Below are positions 17,595-27,027 of a stretch of DNA of 58,825 nt, piece after piece; within the stretch, counting starts at the first letter, position 1; every line of letters starts with the position of its first letter. The DNA lies in NCBI GenBank assembly GCA_030158675.1, contig JAOASL010000044.1, positions 1-58,825 on the forward strand, read 5' to 3'. Source of the stretch: Burkholderiaceae bacterium (GTDB lineage: Bacteria > Pseudomonadota > Gammaproteobacteria > Burkholderiales > Burkholderiaceae_D). The notes beneath the pieces were generated by a model. That model saw only the letters and a program-made list of their open reading frames with translations, was not told where the DNA came from and made no database searches. The position numbers and the translations under genes are program-made.

Positions 17595-18616
17595 AGGTGG
17601 ATGCCGGCCCGGGCGAGCAGTGCCGCCATGTCGTCCGGCAGAGGTGCGTGCCACTCGCAGGGTTTGCCGCTGCCGGGATGAATCAGCGCAAGCTTCTCGG
17701 CATGCAGGGCCTGACGCGGAAACACGTGAATCAGGTGATGCTTGCCGTACACCGCATCGCCGACCAGCGGAAAGCCGATCGACTGCAAATGCACGCGGAT
17801 CTGATGCGTGCGGCCGGTCTCAAGCCGGCAGCGCAGCAAGGTGACCGCCTTGCCATCCAGCGTACCGCTGGCGACCTTCTGGTAATGCGTCACCGCCGGC
17901 TTGGCCAGCGGCGACTTGCTGACCGCCATCCGTGTGCGCTCACGCAGATGACGCCCGATCGGCGCATCAATGCGGCCGCTGGACACCGGCTGGCCCCAGA
18001 CCAGCGCGAAGTATTCGCGGCCCATGCTGCGGTCCTGCAGCTGGCGCACCAGGTCGGTCTGGGCCGTGAGCGTCTTGGCCACCACCAGCAGCCCGCTCGT
18101 CTCCTTGTCGAGCCGGTGCACGATGCCGGCACGCGGCACCCCGCTCAATTGCGGCCAGCGATGCAGCAGGCCATTGAGCATCGTGCCGGTCCAGTTGCCG
18201 GCAGCCGGATGCACGACCAGTCCGACCGGCTTGGCGATGACGATCAGTTCGGCGTCTTCGTGCAATACGTCAAGCGGCAGCGGCTCGGGCGCGAATGCGT
18301 GGTCGGATTCGGACGGCTGCGGCTGTACGATCACGACCTCGCCACCGAACATCGTTGCCCTGATTTTGGCCGGGCGGCCGTCGACGGTCACGCGCCCGCC
18401 CTCGATCCATTGCTGCAGGCGGCCGCGCGAATACTGCGACAGCAGTCCCGACAGTACTTTGTCGAGCCGCACGCCACAGTGTTCGGAACCGAGGGTCAGG
18501 GTGACGGGCGCCAAATCGGCCGTCGCCGGATCGAATTCGTCGAAGTCGTCCGGTGTGCCGGCTTCGGCCGGCTTGTCGTTGAGTGTCTTGCTTTCGAGTT
18601 TCACACGAGTTTCCAT
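17591..18616 (-). CDS. rluD: 23S rRNA pseudouridine synthase RluD
   Basis: A 341-residue pseudouridine synthase predicted to modify helix 69 of 23S rRNA (1911/1915/1917). A 35-residue acidic N-terminal tail precedes the S4 RNA-binding domain (about 45-105). The catalytic domain has the RluA-family motif HRLDKETSGLLV with catalytic D170, and ends with TGRTHQIRVHLQSIGFPLVGD. The pgeF-rluD pair on the opposite strand from bamD is a conserved arrangement. Confidence 0.93.
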   Translation of the reverse strand: METRVKLESKTLNDKPAEAGTPDDFDEFDPATADLAPVTLTLGSEHCGVRLDKVLSGLLSQYSRGRLQQWIEGGRVTVDGRPAKIRATMFGGEVVIVQPQPSESDHAFAPEPLPLDVLHEDAELIVIAKPVGLVVHPAAGNWTGTMLNGLLHRWPQLSGVPRAGIVHRLDKETSGLLVVAKTLTAQTDLVRQLQDRSMGREYFALVWGQPVSSGRIDAPIGRHLRERTRMAVSKSPLAKPAVTHYQKVASGTLDGKAVTLLRCRLETGRTHQIRVHLQSIGFPLVGDAVYGKHHLIHVFPRQALHAEKLALIHPGSGKPCEWHAPLPDDMAALLARAGIHL

Positions 18617-18620
18617 CGGC

Positions 18621-18626
18621 TATAAT
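18621..18626 (+). promoter_or_regulatory. -10 element (TATAAT) for bamD
   Basis: A perfect TATAAT 36 bp upstream of the bamD start, with a weak TTTCAC 16 bp before it as the possible -35. It sits in the 45-bp rluD-bamD divergent gap, so the rluD promoter must overlap it. Confidence 0.5.
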
Positions 18627-18661
18627 CGCCGCCATCCTTGGCCCTGCCCCTGACCTCTCCC

Positions 18662-19462
18662 ATGCTGAAGAATTTCCTGAAACTCGCTTTGATCGTACTG
18701 GCACTGATGCTGTCTGCCTGTGGCTCACTGGGCGAAAAAGCGGATGAAACCAAGGGCTGGTCTGCCGACAAATTATACGCGGAGGCATCCGACGAGCTAA
18801 ATACTGGCAATTTCCAGAAGGCGGTCCAGTACTTCGAGAGACTCGAATCGCGCTATCCGTTCGGCCGCTATGCGCAGCAAGCGCAGATGAAAATCGCTTA
18901 CGCTTACTACAAGCAAAATGAGCAGGCGCAATGTCTGGCCGCCGTCGAGCGTTTCATCCGGCTGCACCCGAACCACGAGAACGTGGACTACATGTATTAC
19001 CTGCGCGGGCTGGCCAACTTCAACGACAAGAAGGGCCTGTTTGATTTCGTCAGCGAGCAGGATCCGACCGAACGCGACCCGAAGGCCGTGCGCGCAGCCT
19101 TTGAAGCGTTCAAGCAGCTGATCGACCGCTTCCCTGCCAGCCGCTACGCCGAAGACTCGCGCTACCGGCTGCGCTATCTGGTTGAGGCCATGGCGCAGTA
19201 CGAAGTGCATGTCGCGCGCTTTTACTACCGTAAAGGCGCCTATGTGGCCTCGGTCAACCGTGCCCAGAACGTGATCCGCAACTACCCCGGTACCGGCTCG
19301 GTGAAGAGCGCACTGAGCGTGCAAATCCTCGCCTACGAGGCGCTGGGCATGAAAGACCTGCGCGATGACGCCAAGCGCGTGTATGACCTCAATTACAAAA
19401 ACGAAGACATCAAAGCGATGCGCGCGCCGGTCGACGCCAAACCCTGGTGGCAGATCTGGTGA
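18662..19462 (+). CDS. bamD: outer membrane assembly lipoprotein BamD
   Basis: A 266-residue lipoprotein of the BAM complex that folds beta-barrel proteins into the outer membrane. The signal peptide MLKNFLKLALIVLALMLSAC ends in lipobox LSAC with lipidated C20. Five TPR-like repeats follow, for example YAEASDELNTGNFQKAVQYF and RYAQQAQMKIAYAYYKQNEQ. The ATG at 18662 is used because an upstream TTG frame would disrupt the signal peptide. Full length. Confidence 0.95.
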   Translation: MLKNFLKLALIVLALMLSACGSLGEKADETKGWSADKLYAEASDELNTGNFQKAVQYFERLESRYPFGRYAQQAQMKIAYAYYKQNEQAQCLAAVERFIRLHPNHENVDYMYYLRGLANFNDKKGLFDFVSEQDPTERDPKAVRAAFEAFKQLIDRFPASRYAEDSRYRLRYLVEAMAQYEVHVARFYYRKGAYVASVNRAQNVIRNYPGTGSVKSALSVQILAYEALGMKDLRDDAKRVYDLNYKNEDIKAMRAPVDAKPWWQIW

Positions 19463-19501
19463 TGATATGGAGACTTGCCGCTCAGGCAGGTTCGATCTAA
19501 C

Positions 19502-19543
19502 CGACTGTTTGAGTCCGCTGAAAGCGCTCTTTGCAAACAGTCG
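19502..19543. repeat. inverted repeat after bamD
   Basis: CGACTGTTTG (19502-19511) and CAAACAGTCG (19534-19543) are perfect 10-bp arms with a 22-nt loop, in the 128-bp gap between convergent bamD and yaaA. With no T-tract it may be a rho-type or bidirectional 3'-end hairpin. Confidence 0.45.
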
Positions 19544-19590
19544 CCGGCGCCGTTAGCGACGCAATTTAGCCCGAATGTGCGGCCTGGCCT

Positions 19591-20364
19591 TCATTCAGCG
19601 CGGCGACGAAACACCCAGTTCAGCCGCTCCGATGCGGCCGCATCGAATGCATAGCCATCGCGGTCGAAATCTTTCAGCCGTTCGGGATCGCTGATTCCAT
19701 GCTCGATCGCATAGCGCGCCATCATGCCGCGTGCACGCTTGGCGAAGAACGAGATGATCTTGTACCTCCCGCCCTTCCAGTCCTCAAATACCGGCGTCAC
19801 CACCGGCACGTCCAGCAGCGCAGGCCGAACCGACTTGAAATATTCCTCGGAAGCGAGATTGACCAGCGCCGTCGATTTCGCCGCCGCCAGTGCCTTGTTC
19901 AGTGCTTTCGTGATCTCGTCGCCCCAGTAGGCATACAAGTCACGTCCGCGCGGATTAGCGAGCTTCGTGCCCATCTCCAGCCGGTAAGGCTGCATCAGGT
20001 CGAGCGGGCGCAAAAGCCCGTACAGGCCGGACAAAATGCGCAGATGGCGCTGCGCCCAGTCGAGCTGCTTCTTGTCCAGGCTGCGCGCATCGAGGCCATC
20101 ATACACATCGCCATTGAAGGCCAGCAGCGCCTGGCGTGAATTGTTGCTGTCGAAAGTCTCAGACCAGTTCGCAAAGCGGGCTACATTCAGCTGCGCCAGC
20201 GGATCGGAAATCTTCATCAGCGTAGCGATCGCCGCAGGCGGCATTTCACGCAACACCGACACCAGCTCGGCAGAGCGCGGGATAAAATCCGGTTCCGTGG
20301 CTTTGGCTACGTTGACGGGCGTTTCGTAGTCGAGGGTCTTGGCGGGCGAAATAACGATCAGCAT
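19591..20364 (-). CDS. yaaA: peroxide stress protein YaaA (DUF328/UPF0246)
   Basis: A 257-residue protein. In E. coli YaaA is OxyR-induced, binds DNA and lowers free iron during peroxide stress. The family start [16 protein letters not shown] is clear, so the 60-residue upstream extension is discarded. Other conserved segments are [32 protein letters not shown] and [13 protein letters not shown], typical of the family. It is divergent from the PIN-domain gene with 52 bp between starts. Confidence 0.9.
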   Translation of the reverse strand: MLIVISPAKTLDYETPVNVAKATEPDFIPRSAELVSVLREMPPAAIATLMKISDPLAQLNVARFANWSETFDSNNSRQALLAFNGDVYDGLDARSLDKKQLDWAQRHLRILSGLYGLLRPLDLMQPYRLEMGTKLANPRGRDLYAYWGDEITKALNKALAAAKSTALVNLASEEYFKSVRPALLDVPVVTPVFEDWKGGRYKIISFFAKRARGMMARYAIEHGISDPERLKDFDRDGYAFDAAASERLNWVFRRRAE

Positions 20365-20416
20365 GGTTAGCATATGGAGCCTCCTGTATGCGGTGCCCCT
20401 TGTAGAAATTTCCCGA

Positions 20417-20905
20417 ATGATACCCAAACCACCGCCGCGCATCGTCCTCGACACCAACGTCTGCCTCGACCTGTTCTTATTTCGTGATCCACGCTGGCAC
20501 ATGCTGCTGGCATCAATGCAGGCTGGGTCTGTAGAAACAGTCACCCGTACCGACTGCAGGACCGAATGGACCCTGGTGCTCGCCTATACCAAATTCGGTC
20601 TGGACGACACCGCCCAACGCGCGGCACTGGCTGAATTCGACCGCTGGATCAGGCTCGTCGATGGCGATGCCGGCGGACTCGCTCTGCCGCTCTGCAAGGA
20701 TCCTGACGACCAGAAATTCCTTGAGCTGGCCGCCGGCAGTGGCGCGGCGATACTGCTGTCGAAGGACAAGGCCTTGCTGAAGCTCGCGCGTCGCTTGCGC
20801 AAGCTCGGACTGTTCGAAATTATGTCACCGGCACAATGGATTGCCGCGCAGGCCGCCGGCGCCGATCCGGCGCAAGAGGTCGATCCTGTGCCGGCATTAA
20901 AATAA
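20417..20905 (+). CDS. PIN-domain protein (putative toxin-type RNase)
   Basis: A 162-residue single-domain PIN protein, resembling the 'putative toxin-antitoxin system toxin component, PIN family'. The four acidic residues expected in the active site are visible in [31 protein letters not shown] and LSKDKALL. The start at 20417 ([14 protein letters not shown]) fits the domain boundary. No antitoxin-sized gene is adjacent, so it may be a stand-alone nuclease. The aminotransferase starts 28 bp downstream. Confidence 0.82.
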   Translation: MIPKPPPRIVLDTNVCLDLFLFRDPRWHMLLASMQAGSVETVTRTDCRTEWTLVLAYTKFGLDDTAQRAALAEFDRWIRLVDGDAGGLALPLCKDPDDQKFLELAAGSGAAILLSKDKALLKLARRLRKLGLFEIMSPAQWIAAQAAGADPAQEVDPVPALK

Positions 20906-20933
20906 AAAATACCGGTACTTATGCGGAAATACC

Positions 20934-22127
20934 ATGTGGCCACTGCGATCTCCTGCAACTGACCTTGAATCCGCGCCATCACCGCTGGCATCAAAACTGC
21001 CGCATGTGGGCACCACCATCTTCAGCCTTATGTCGGCGCTGGCCGCAGAGCATGATGCGGTCAATCTCGGCCAGGGCTTTCCCGATTTTGACTGCGATCC
21101 GCGACTGCCGGATGCAGTCCATGAAGCGATGCGACGCGGTTTCAACCAATACCCGCCGATGGCCGGCGCCGCGCCGCTGCGACAGGCGATCGCGAAAAAG
21201 ATCAGCTACCTGTACGGTGGCCATTACGACCCCGACACTGAGATCACCGTAACTGCCGGCGCCACGCAGGCCATCCTGACGGCCGTGCTGTGCTGCGTGC
21301 ATCCGGGCGACGAGGTCATCGTGATCGAGCCGATCTATGACAGCTACCTGCCTGCAATCGCGCTGGCGGGCGGCAAGCCGGTGTGTGTGCAGATGACACT
21401 GGGCGAGCAGGGCTATGCGATACCGTGGGAGCAAGTGGCTGCAGCGATCACGCCGAAGACGCGGCTACTGATCCTGAATTCGCCGCACAACCCAACCGGC
21501 ACCATTCTCAGCGAAAACGACATCGGACAACTGACCGACATCCTGCGCGATACGCAGGTGCTGCTACTTTCGGACGAAGTGTACGAACACATGGTGTTCG
21601 ACGAGCGCCGGCATGAGTCGATCTGTCGTCATCCGGCACTGGCGCGCCGCGCCTTCGTCGTGTCCAGCTTCGGCAAGACCTACCATGTGACCGGCTGGAA
21701 GGTCGGCTATGTCGTCGCGCCGTCAATGCTGACCGAGGAATTCCGGCGTGTGCACCAGTTCAATGTGTTCGCCGTAAATGCGCCGATGCAGCACGGGCTG
21801 GCAACCTACATGCAGGATCCATCACCGTATCTGGATCTCGCGCCGTTCTATGCGCACAAGCGCGACCTGTTCCGCACAGGCCTTATGCGCACCCGCTTCC
21901 GCCTGCTGCCCGCGCCGGGTACCTACTTCCAGTGCGTCGACTATCGCAGGATATCGAACCTGCCCGAACAGGCATTCTGCCGCTGGCTGGCGACTGAAGT
22001 CGGCGTAGCGGCGATTCCGATGTCCGCATTCCACGATCAGTCGCGCGAGTCGGGCATCGTGCGCTTCTGCTTTGCGAAGAAGGATCAGACGCTCACGACC
22101 GCGCTGCAGCGGCTAGCGCGGCTGTAA
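20934..22127 (+). CDS. methionine/aromatic aminotransferase (YbdL-like, class I)
   Basis: A 397-residue fold-type I PLP aminotransferase, closest by eye to the methionine aminotransferase YbdL group (GTTIFSLMSALAAEHDAVNLGQGFPDFD near residues 26-53). It probably transaminates methionine or aromatic amino acids with a 2-oxo acid. NSPHNPTG binds the cofactor and substrate, LLSDEVYEHMVFD carries the Asp that contacts PLP nitrogen, and SFGKTYHVTGWK holds the PLP lysine. Full length; followed by a strong terminator. Confidence 0.88.
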   Translation: MWPLRSPATDLESAPSPLASKLPHVGTTIFSLMSALAAEHDAVNLGQGFPDFDCDPRLPDAVHEAMRRGFNQYPPMAGAAPLRQAIAKKISYLYGGHYDPDTEITVTAGATQAILTAVLCCVHPGDEVIVIEPIYDSYLPAIALAGGKPVCVQMTLGEQGYAIPWEQVAAAITPKTRLLILNSPHNPTGTILSENDIGQLTDILRDTQVLLLSDEVYEHMVFDERRHESICRHPALARRAFVVSSFGKTYHVTGWKVGYVVAPSMLTEEFRRVHQFNVFAVNAPMQHGLATYMQDPSPYLDLAPFYAHKRDLFRTGLMRTRFRLLPAPGTYFQCVDYRRISNLPEQAFCRWLATEVGVAAIPMSAFHDQSRESGIVRFCFAKKDQTLTTALQRLARL

Positions 22128-22186
22128 AGCGCCTTCACAATGCAAGACCGCACTGAAAACGAGCCATGAAGGCTTGCTTTTGAAAA

Positions 22187-22217
22187 TAAAAACGGCCTCT
22201 GCAAGAGGCCGTTTTTA
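22187..22217. terminator. bidirectional rho-independent terminator
   Basis: TAAAAACGGCCTC (22187-22199) and GAGGCCGTTTTTA (22205-22217) are perfect 13-bp arms around a 5-nt loop with T-runs on both strands. It lies between the convergent aminotransferase and GST genes and can serve both. Confidence 0.92.
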
Positions 22218-22231
22218 TTCCAGTCGGACGC

Positions 22232-22897
22232 TCAGCCCGCTGCTTTTTTTGCTGCGGCACGCTGCTGCATCAGCAGCGCATTTTCCTTGCGATCGGCCGC
22301 CACGCGCTGCATCGTCGGACGTTCGCCGAGCAGCTTCAGGTAGTCGCGCACCGGAAAAGCAGCAAGTACATCCTCGCCATAGATCGCCTTCGAGGCCATC
22401 GAAATCAGCGGCAGGTGGACGCCCGCGACACAGTCGGCCAGCGTGAAATCCGGGCCGGCGATATATGGGCCAAACTTCGCCAGCTTGCCGAAGGCAACGG
22501 CATTGCGCTTTAACTGCGACTGCACGCGCTGCTTCGTCTCGTCATTGATTTTCCCTCCGAAAAAGGCCTCCGCATACAACTCGCGCGCCACCAGTTCGAG
22601 ATGCAGCTCGATGAATTGCACGAGCTCGCGCACCTTCGCCGCGGCCAGAGGATCCTTCGGCAACAAGGGATTCTGCGGGTACGCCGATTCGATGTAATCG
22701 AGCATCACCTGCGACTCGCACAGCGTCTGTCCGCCAATCTCAAAGAAGGGAATTTTTCCAAGCGGTGATTTCTCGCGCAGCTCGGGTGAGCCATCGAGCC
22801 ACTGCAGTTTTTCTTCGAACGGAATACCCTTTTCAAGCAAGGCGAGCTTGACCTTGTTGTAGTAATTGCTGGCAGAAAATCCGCACAACGTCAGCAT
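22232..22897 (-). CDS. glutathione S-transferase family protein
   Basis: A 221-residue cytosolic GST-fold protein. The thioredoxin-like N-terminal domain (about 1-78) begins LTLCGFSASNYYNKVKLALL and holds the glutathione-binding signature ESQVMLDYIESAYP. The all-helical C-terminal domain follows (about 88-200), with the ADCVAGVHLPLI segment typical of the N-capping box. A good AAGGAG precedes the start. The substrate is unknown. The C-terminus is Ala/Lys-rich. Confidence 0.85.
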   Translation of the reverse strand: MLTLCGFSASNYYNKVKLALLEKGIPFEEKLQWLDGSPELREKSPLGKIPFFEIGGQTLCESQVMLDYIESAYPQNPLLPKDPLAAAKVRELVQFIELHLELVARELYAEAFFGGKINDETKQRVQSQLKRNAVAFGKLAKFGPYIAGPDFTLADCVAGVHLPLISMASKAIYGEDVLAAFPVRDYLKLLGERPTMQRVAADRKENALLMQQRAAAKKAAG

Positions 22898-22993
22898 GCT
22901 GTCTCCTTATGGGGTCGGGTCGGGTGGTTTCCAACCGGGGGGAGGCAGTCTATCATTCCTGCCAATAACAAAGCCGACAGTCCCCCTCTCCCC

Positions 22994-23773
22994 ATGCCCG
23001 CAGAACTGCTCGCTTCACGCCATGACCAGACACTGGTCCTCACGCTGTCCAATCCCGGCGCGAAGAATGCGCTCCATCCCGACATGTATGCCGCCGGCAT
23101 TGAGGCGCTCGAAACCGCGGAACGCGACCATGAAGTGCGCGCCATCGTGCTGACCGGCGCCGGCGCTGTCTTCTGTGCCGGCGGCAACCTGCACCGGCTG
23201 CTGGAGAACCGCGCGAAGGAACGGACAGTACAGGCCGACTCAATCGACCGGCTGCATGGCTGGGTCGCCGCGATCCGCGATTGCAGCAAGCCGGTGATCG
23301 CGGCCGTCGAAGGTCCGGCGGCCGGCGCCGGTTTTTCGCTGGTGTTGGCCTGCGACCTGATCGTCGCGGCGCAGTCGGCAAAATTCGTGATGGCTTATTC
23401 AAAGGTCGGGCTGACGCCCGACGGTGGCGGCTCGTGGTTCCTGTCGCAGGCGCTGCCGCGCCAGCTCGCGACCGAAATTCTGCTCGAGGGTCAGCCCGTC
23501 AGCGCGGCACGCCTGCAGCAGGCCGGCGTGGTGAACCGCGTCAGTGCGGACGGCGAAGCGCTCACCGCAGCGCTGGCCTGGAGCGAACAACTGGCCGCGA
23601 TATCGCCGCACGCAACGATGAACATCAAGGCGCTGCTGCGCGACGCGCCGTCCAATACGCTGCAGGCACACTTCGAAGCAGAGAAGCAAAGCTTTGTCGA
23701 CAGCCTGCACCACCGCGACGGCCTCGAAGGCATCACTGCCTTCCTCGAAAAACGAAAGGCAGTTTACAAATGA
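22994..23773 (+). CDS. enoyl-CoA hydratase/isomerase family protein
   Basis: A 259-residue crotonase-fold enzyme. The oxyanion-hole segments are AVFCAGGNLHRL (about 57-68) and VEGPAAGAGFSLVLACDL (about 101-118). The catalytic position after SKVGLTPDGGGSWFL has Asp-Gly rather than the double-Glu arrangement of classical hydratases, so it may be an isomerase or hydratase of a catabolic subgroup. Its stop overlaps the next gene as ATGA. First gene of a forward acyl-CoA cluster. Confidence 0.87.
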   Translation: MPAELLASRHDQTLVLTLSNPGAKNALHPDMYAAGIEALETAERDHEVRAIVLTGAGAVFCAGGNLHRLLENRAKERTVQADSIDRLHGWVAAIRDCSKPVIAAVEGPAAGAGFSLVLACDLIVAAQSAKFVMAYSKVGLTPDGGGSWFLSQALPRQLATEILLEGQPVSAARLQQAGVVNRVSADGEALTAALAWSEQLAAISPHATMNIKALLRDAPSNTLQAHFEAEKQSFVDSLHHRDGLEGITAFLEKRKAVYK

Positions 23774-24474
23774 GCTTCAATCCACGCCGGCGCGTCTATC
23801 TGATGCGCCATGGCAGCGTCACGTACTTCGACAGTGCCGGCAAGCCGGTGCTGCCCGAGATGGTGCCGCTGAACGATCACGGCCGCCTGCAGGCAACCGC
23901 CGCTGGCCGGGTGTTCGCCGAGGCCGGCGTGCGCTTTGACCGCGTGATCGTGTCGGGCTTGCCGCGCACCGTCGAGACGGCCAGCCGCGTGCTGACCGAG
24001 ACCGGACAGCAGATCGACCTGGAGCACTGGCCCGAGTTCGTCGAGATCCGTGGTGGCAAGCTGGCTCACATACCGGACGCTGAACTGAAGGAAGCATTTA
24101 CCGGCGCCTTCGAGGGCATCCCACCCGAGGCCAAGCGCTTCCTCGGCGGCGAAAGTGTCGGCGAGCTGATGGACCGCATCCATCCCGGCATCGACAAACT
24201 GCGCGCCGACACCTCCTGGGACACCGTGCTGCTGGTGCTGCATGGCGGCGTGAACCGCGCGATCCTGTCGTACGCACTGACAGGACAGCGGCTGTTTCTG
24301 GGCAACCTTGCGCAAACTGCCGGCTGCCTGAACGTGCTTGATGTCGGGCAGGCATCGAATGACTGGGTGGTGCGCGTGGTGAATTACTCGCCGCCGTCAC
24401 AACTGCAGGCAGAATCGCGCGGCACGACGATGGAAGCCCTGTTCCACCAGTATCGCTGCTCGCGCGGCGTCTGA
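23770..24474 (+). CDS. histidine phosphatase family protein (phosphoglycerate mutase-like)
   Basis: A 234-residue member of the histidine phosphatase superfamily. The catalytic motif is VYLMRHGSVTYF with the phospho-histidine in RHG, the second arginine in VSGLPRTVETA, and the second histidine in LLVLHGGVNRAIL. It could be a phosphatase acting on a small metabolite; glycolytic mutase activity is unlikely given the context. The start at 23770 overlaps the hydratase stop by 4 nt. Confidence 0.85.
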   Translation: MSFNPRRRVYLMRHGSVTYFDSAGKPVLPEMVPLNDHGRLQATAAGRVFAEAGVRFDRVIVSGLPRTVETASRVLTETGQQIDLEHWPEFVEIRGGKLAHIPDAELKEAFTGAFEGIPPEAKRFLGGESVGELMDRIHPGIDKLRADTSWDTVLLVLHGGVNRAILSYALTGQRLFLGNLAQTAGCLNVLDVGQASNDWVVRVVNYSPPSQLQAESRGTTMEALFHQYRCSRGV

Positions 24475-24522
24475 GCCGGAATCGCACAGAGGCATTACGG
24501 AAACCTGCGGAGAGCGAAATCG

Positions 24523-25590
24523 ATGTACGAAGAATTCGAAGGCACCAAAGCCGTGTCCGAGCGCATGAAGGTCGACCTTCATGCGCTGGCAACCTACATG
24601 GGTTCCCATGTCGAGGGTTTTAACAGCGCCTTGCAAATCGAGCAGTTCAAGGGCGGTCAGTCGAACCCGACCTTCAAGCTGATCGCCGGCGAGCAGCGCT
24701 ACGTGTTGCGTACCAAGCCGGCGCCGGCGGCCAAACTGCTGCCTTCCGCACATGCGATCGACCGTGAATTTCGCGTGATGGACGCGCTGTCGAAAGCCGG
24801 CTTCCCGGCTGCGCGGCAACATGCGCTATGCCTGGACGAGTCCGTGATCGGGCGCGCGTTTTACGTGATGGAATTCGTCGAGGGTCGCGTGTTGTGGGAC
24901 CAGTCGCTGCCGGGCATGACGCGCGAGCAGCGCGCCGCGCACTACGATGAAATGAACCGCGTGATCGCACAGCTGCACAGCCTTGACTACCAGGCGCTCG
25001 GATTGGAAAGCTTCGGCAAGCCGGGCAATTATTTCGCCCGCCAGATCGACCGCTGGACACGGCAATACAAAGCCGCCGAGACTGAGCACATCGCCGCGAT
25101 GGAATCGCTGATCGACTGGCTACCGCAAAACATACCGGCGGGCGAGATCACGACCATCGTGCATGGTGACTACCGGCTCGACAATATGATCTTCCACCCG
25201 ACCGAGCCGCGCATCCTCGCAGTGCTCGACTGGGAGCTATCGACACTCGGCCATCCGCTGGCGGATTTTTCTTACCACTGCATGAGCTGGCACATCGCGC
25301 CCGGACTGTTCCGCGGCATCGGCGGACTCGACCTGAAATCGCTCGGCATACCGACCGAGGACGAGTACATCGCGAAATACAGCGAACGTACCGGCATCGC
25401 GGTGAACAAGGAAGATTTCCGTTTCTATCTCGCCTACAACATGTTCCGCATGGCGGGCATCCTCCAGGGGATCATGAAACGCTATCAGGATGGCACGGCA
25501 TCCAGCGAGCAGGCACTGCGCAGCGGCCAGGCGGCGCGCCCGATGGCAGAGATGGGCTGGGCGTATGTATCCGGAGAAAAAACGTTGTAG
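24523..25590 (+). CDS. aminoglycoside-phosphotransferase-like kinase (ACAD10/11-type)
   Basis: A 355-residue APH-fold protein of the group that accompanies or is fused to acyl-CoA dehydrogenases (ACAD10/11 N-terminal kinase type). Those kinases phosphorylate 4-hydroxyacyl-CoAs for 4-hydroxy acid breakdown. The N-lobe shows FKGGQSNPTFKL and YVLRTKPAP. The catalytic loop is HGDYRLDNMIFHP and the metal segment is VLDWELSTLGHPLADFSYH. It sits 66 bp before an ACAD of the matching type, supporting a shared role. The exact substrate is inferred. Confidence 0.85.
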   Translation: MYEEFEGTKAVSERMKVDLHALATYMGSHVEGFNSALQIEQFKGGQSNPTFKLIAGEQRYVLRTKPAPAAKLLPSAHAIDREFRVMDALSKAGFPAARQHALCLDESVIGRAFYVMEFVEGRVLWDQSLPGMTREQRAAHYDEMNRVIAQLHSLDYQALGLESFGKPGNYFARQIDRWTRQYKAAETEHIAAMESLIDWLPQNIPAGEITTIVHGDYRLDNMIFHPTEPRILAVLDWELSTLGHPLADFSYHCMSWHIAPGLFRGIGGLDLKSLGIPTEDEYIAKYSERTGIAVNKEDFRFYLAYNMFRMAGILQGIMKRYQDGTASSEQALRSGQAARPMAEMGWAYVSGEKTL

Positions 25591-25656
25591 GCAAGTTTCA
25601 GGATTTAACGCATCAGAAGTTCACGCATTATAAAAACCACTAGTGAGGAGACCACG

Positions 25657-26919
25657 ATGGAGTTTGCGTACTCAGAACGTTGCGAGGCATTGCGCGCGAA
25701 GCTGTTGAAGTTCATGGATGAGCACATCTATCCAAACGAACGCCGCTACAAGGAAGAAGTCGACCGTAACGGCCGCGAAAAAGGGAACCGCTGGATACCA
25801 ACCGAGATCGTTGAAGAACTCAAGCCGATTGCGCGCGCAGCGGGGCTGTGGAACCTGTTCCTGCCGCAATCCCATCGTGCGCCCGAAGGCCTGTCCAATC
25901 TCGACTATGCGCCGCTGTGCGAGATCATGGGCCGCATTCCCTGGGTGCCCGAGGTGTTCAACTGCTCCGCGCCCGATACCGGCAACATGGAGACCATCGA
26001 GCGTTACGGCTCCGAAGAGCACAAGACGCGCTGGCTGGAGCCGCTATTGCGCGGCGAGATCCGCTCGGCCTTCGCGATGACGGAGCCGGAAGTCGCGTCG
26101 TCCGATGCCACCAACATCGGCACCCGCATCGAGCGGCAGGGCGACGACTATGTGATCAACGGGCGCAAATGGTGGATTTCGGGCGCAGGTGATCCGCGCT
26201 GCAAGATCTACATCGTGATGGGCAAGACCGATCCGGACGCGCCACGCCATTCGCAGCAATCGATGATCCTGGTGCCGGGCGATGCCAAGGGCCTGACCGT
26301 GATTCGTCCACTATCGGTGTTCGGATATGACGATGCGCCACACGGCCATTGCGAAATGATCTTCGATAACGTGCGCGTACCGGCGTCCAGCATCCTGCTC
26401 GGCGAAGGCCGCGGTTTCGAGATCGCCCAGGGCCGCCTCGGCCCGGGGCGCATCCATCACTGCATGCGGGCGATCGGCACGGCCGAGCGCGCACTCGAGC
26501 TGATGTGCAAGCGCCTCGATTCGCGTGTCGCGTTTGGCCGCCGCATTTCCGAACAGGGCGTCTGGCGCGAGCGTATCGCCGAGTCGCGCATCATGATCGA
26601 CTCGGCACGGCTGCTGGTGCTGAAGGCCGCCTACATGATGGATACCGTTGGCAACAAGGTCGCGAAGAGCGAGATCGCAATGATCAAGGTGCTGGCGCCG
26701 AACGTCGCGCAGCAGGTGATCGACTGGGCGATCCAGGCGCACGGCGGCGGTGGCGTATCCGATGACTTCCCGCTGGCCGCGCTGTGGGCACACAACCGCA
26801 CGCTGCGTCTCGCGGATGGCCCGGATGAGGTGCACCGCAATGCGATCGCCAAGCTGGAGCTGGCAAAACACGTCAGCCTGCCGGGGGAGTCGATGGATCT
26901 GCCGGTGACTCGGTCATAA
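25657..26919 (+). CDS. acyl-CoA dehydrogenase (ACAD10/11-like)
   Basis: A 420-residue FAD-dependent acyl-CoA dehydrogenase. The N-terminal helical domain spans about 1-130. The FAD/substrate motif [20 protein letters not shown] and [11 protein letters not shown] follow, then the middle beta domain. The C-terminal helical domain ends in [19 protein letters not shown], typical of ACAD10/11-type enzymes. With the upstream kinase it could oxidise 4-phosphoryl-acyl-CoA. A GAGGAGACC ribosome site precedes the start. Confidence 0.92.
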   Translation: MEFAYSERCEALRAKLLKFMDEHIYPNERRYKEEVDRNGREKGNRWIPTEIVEELKPIARAAGLWNLFLPQSHRAPEGLSNLDYAPLCEIMGRIPWVPEVFNCSAPDTGNMETIERYGSEEHKTRWLEPLLRGEIRSAFAMTEPEVASSDATNIGTRIERQGDDYVINGRKWWISGAGDPRCKIYIVMGKTDPDAPRHSQQSMILVPGDAKGLTVIRPLSVFGYDDAPHGHCEMIFDNVRVPASSILLGEGRGFEIAQGRLGPGRIHHCMRAIGTAERALELMCKRLDSRVAFGRRISEQGVWRERIAESRIMIDSARLLVLKAAYMMDTVGNKVAKSEIAMIKVLAPNVAQQVIDWAIQAHGGGGVSDDFPLAALWAHNRTLRLADGPDEVHRNAIAKLELAKHVSLPGESMDLPVTRS

Positions 26920-26947
26920 TCCGCTTTAGTCTTAACGCGGTCAGAAT

Positions 26948-26979
26948 CGCTGGATCCCGGCCTGTGCCGGAATCCAGCG
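26948..26979. repeat. REP-like palindrome
   Basis: CGCTGGATCCCGGC (26948-26961) and GCCGGAATCCAGCG (26966-26979) pair at 13 of 14 positions around a CTGT loop. The CTGGATtCCGGC core resembles proteobacterial intergenic REP/BIME-type units. Only one copy was noticed in this window. It lies in the 108-bp gap between the ACAD and GST genes. Confidence 0.55.
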
Positions 26980-27027
26980 TCTTCAGACCCTGACATGCTG
27001 TCCTAATCGCACTTCGCAGGCAACCCA

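Noticed and set aside
17597-18625. 342-codon forward frame opposite rluD
   Set aside because: Mirror image of RluD coding constraints; no motif and no ribosome site.
20417-20905. PIN protein as a toxin-antitoxin pair
   Set aside because: No small antitoxin gene lies on either side: yaaA is divergent and the next gene is a 397-residue aminotransferase.
20991-21434. 147-codon reverse frame inside the aminotransferase gene
   Set aside because: Antisense to conserved PLP-enzyme sequence.
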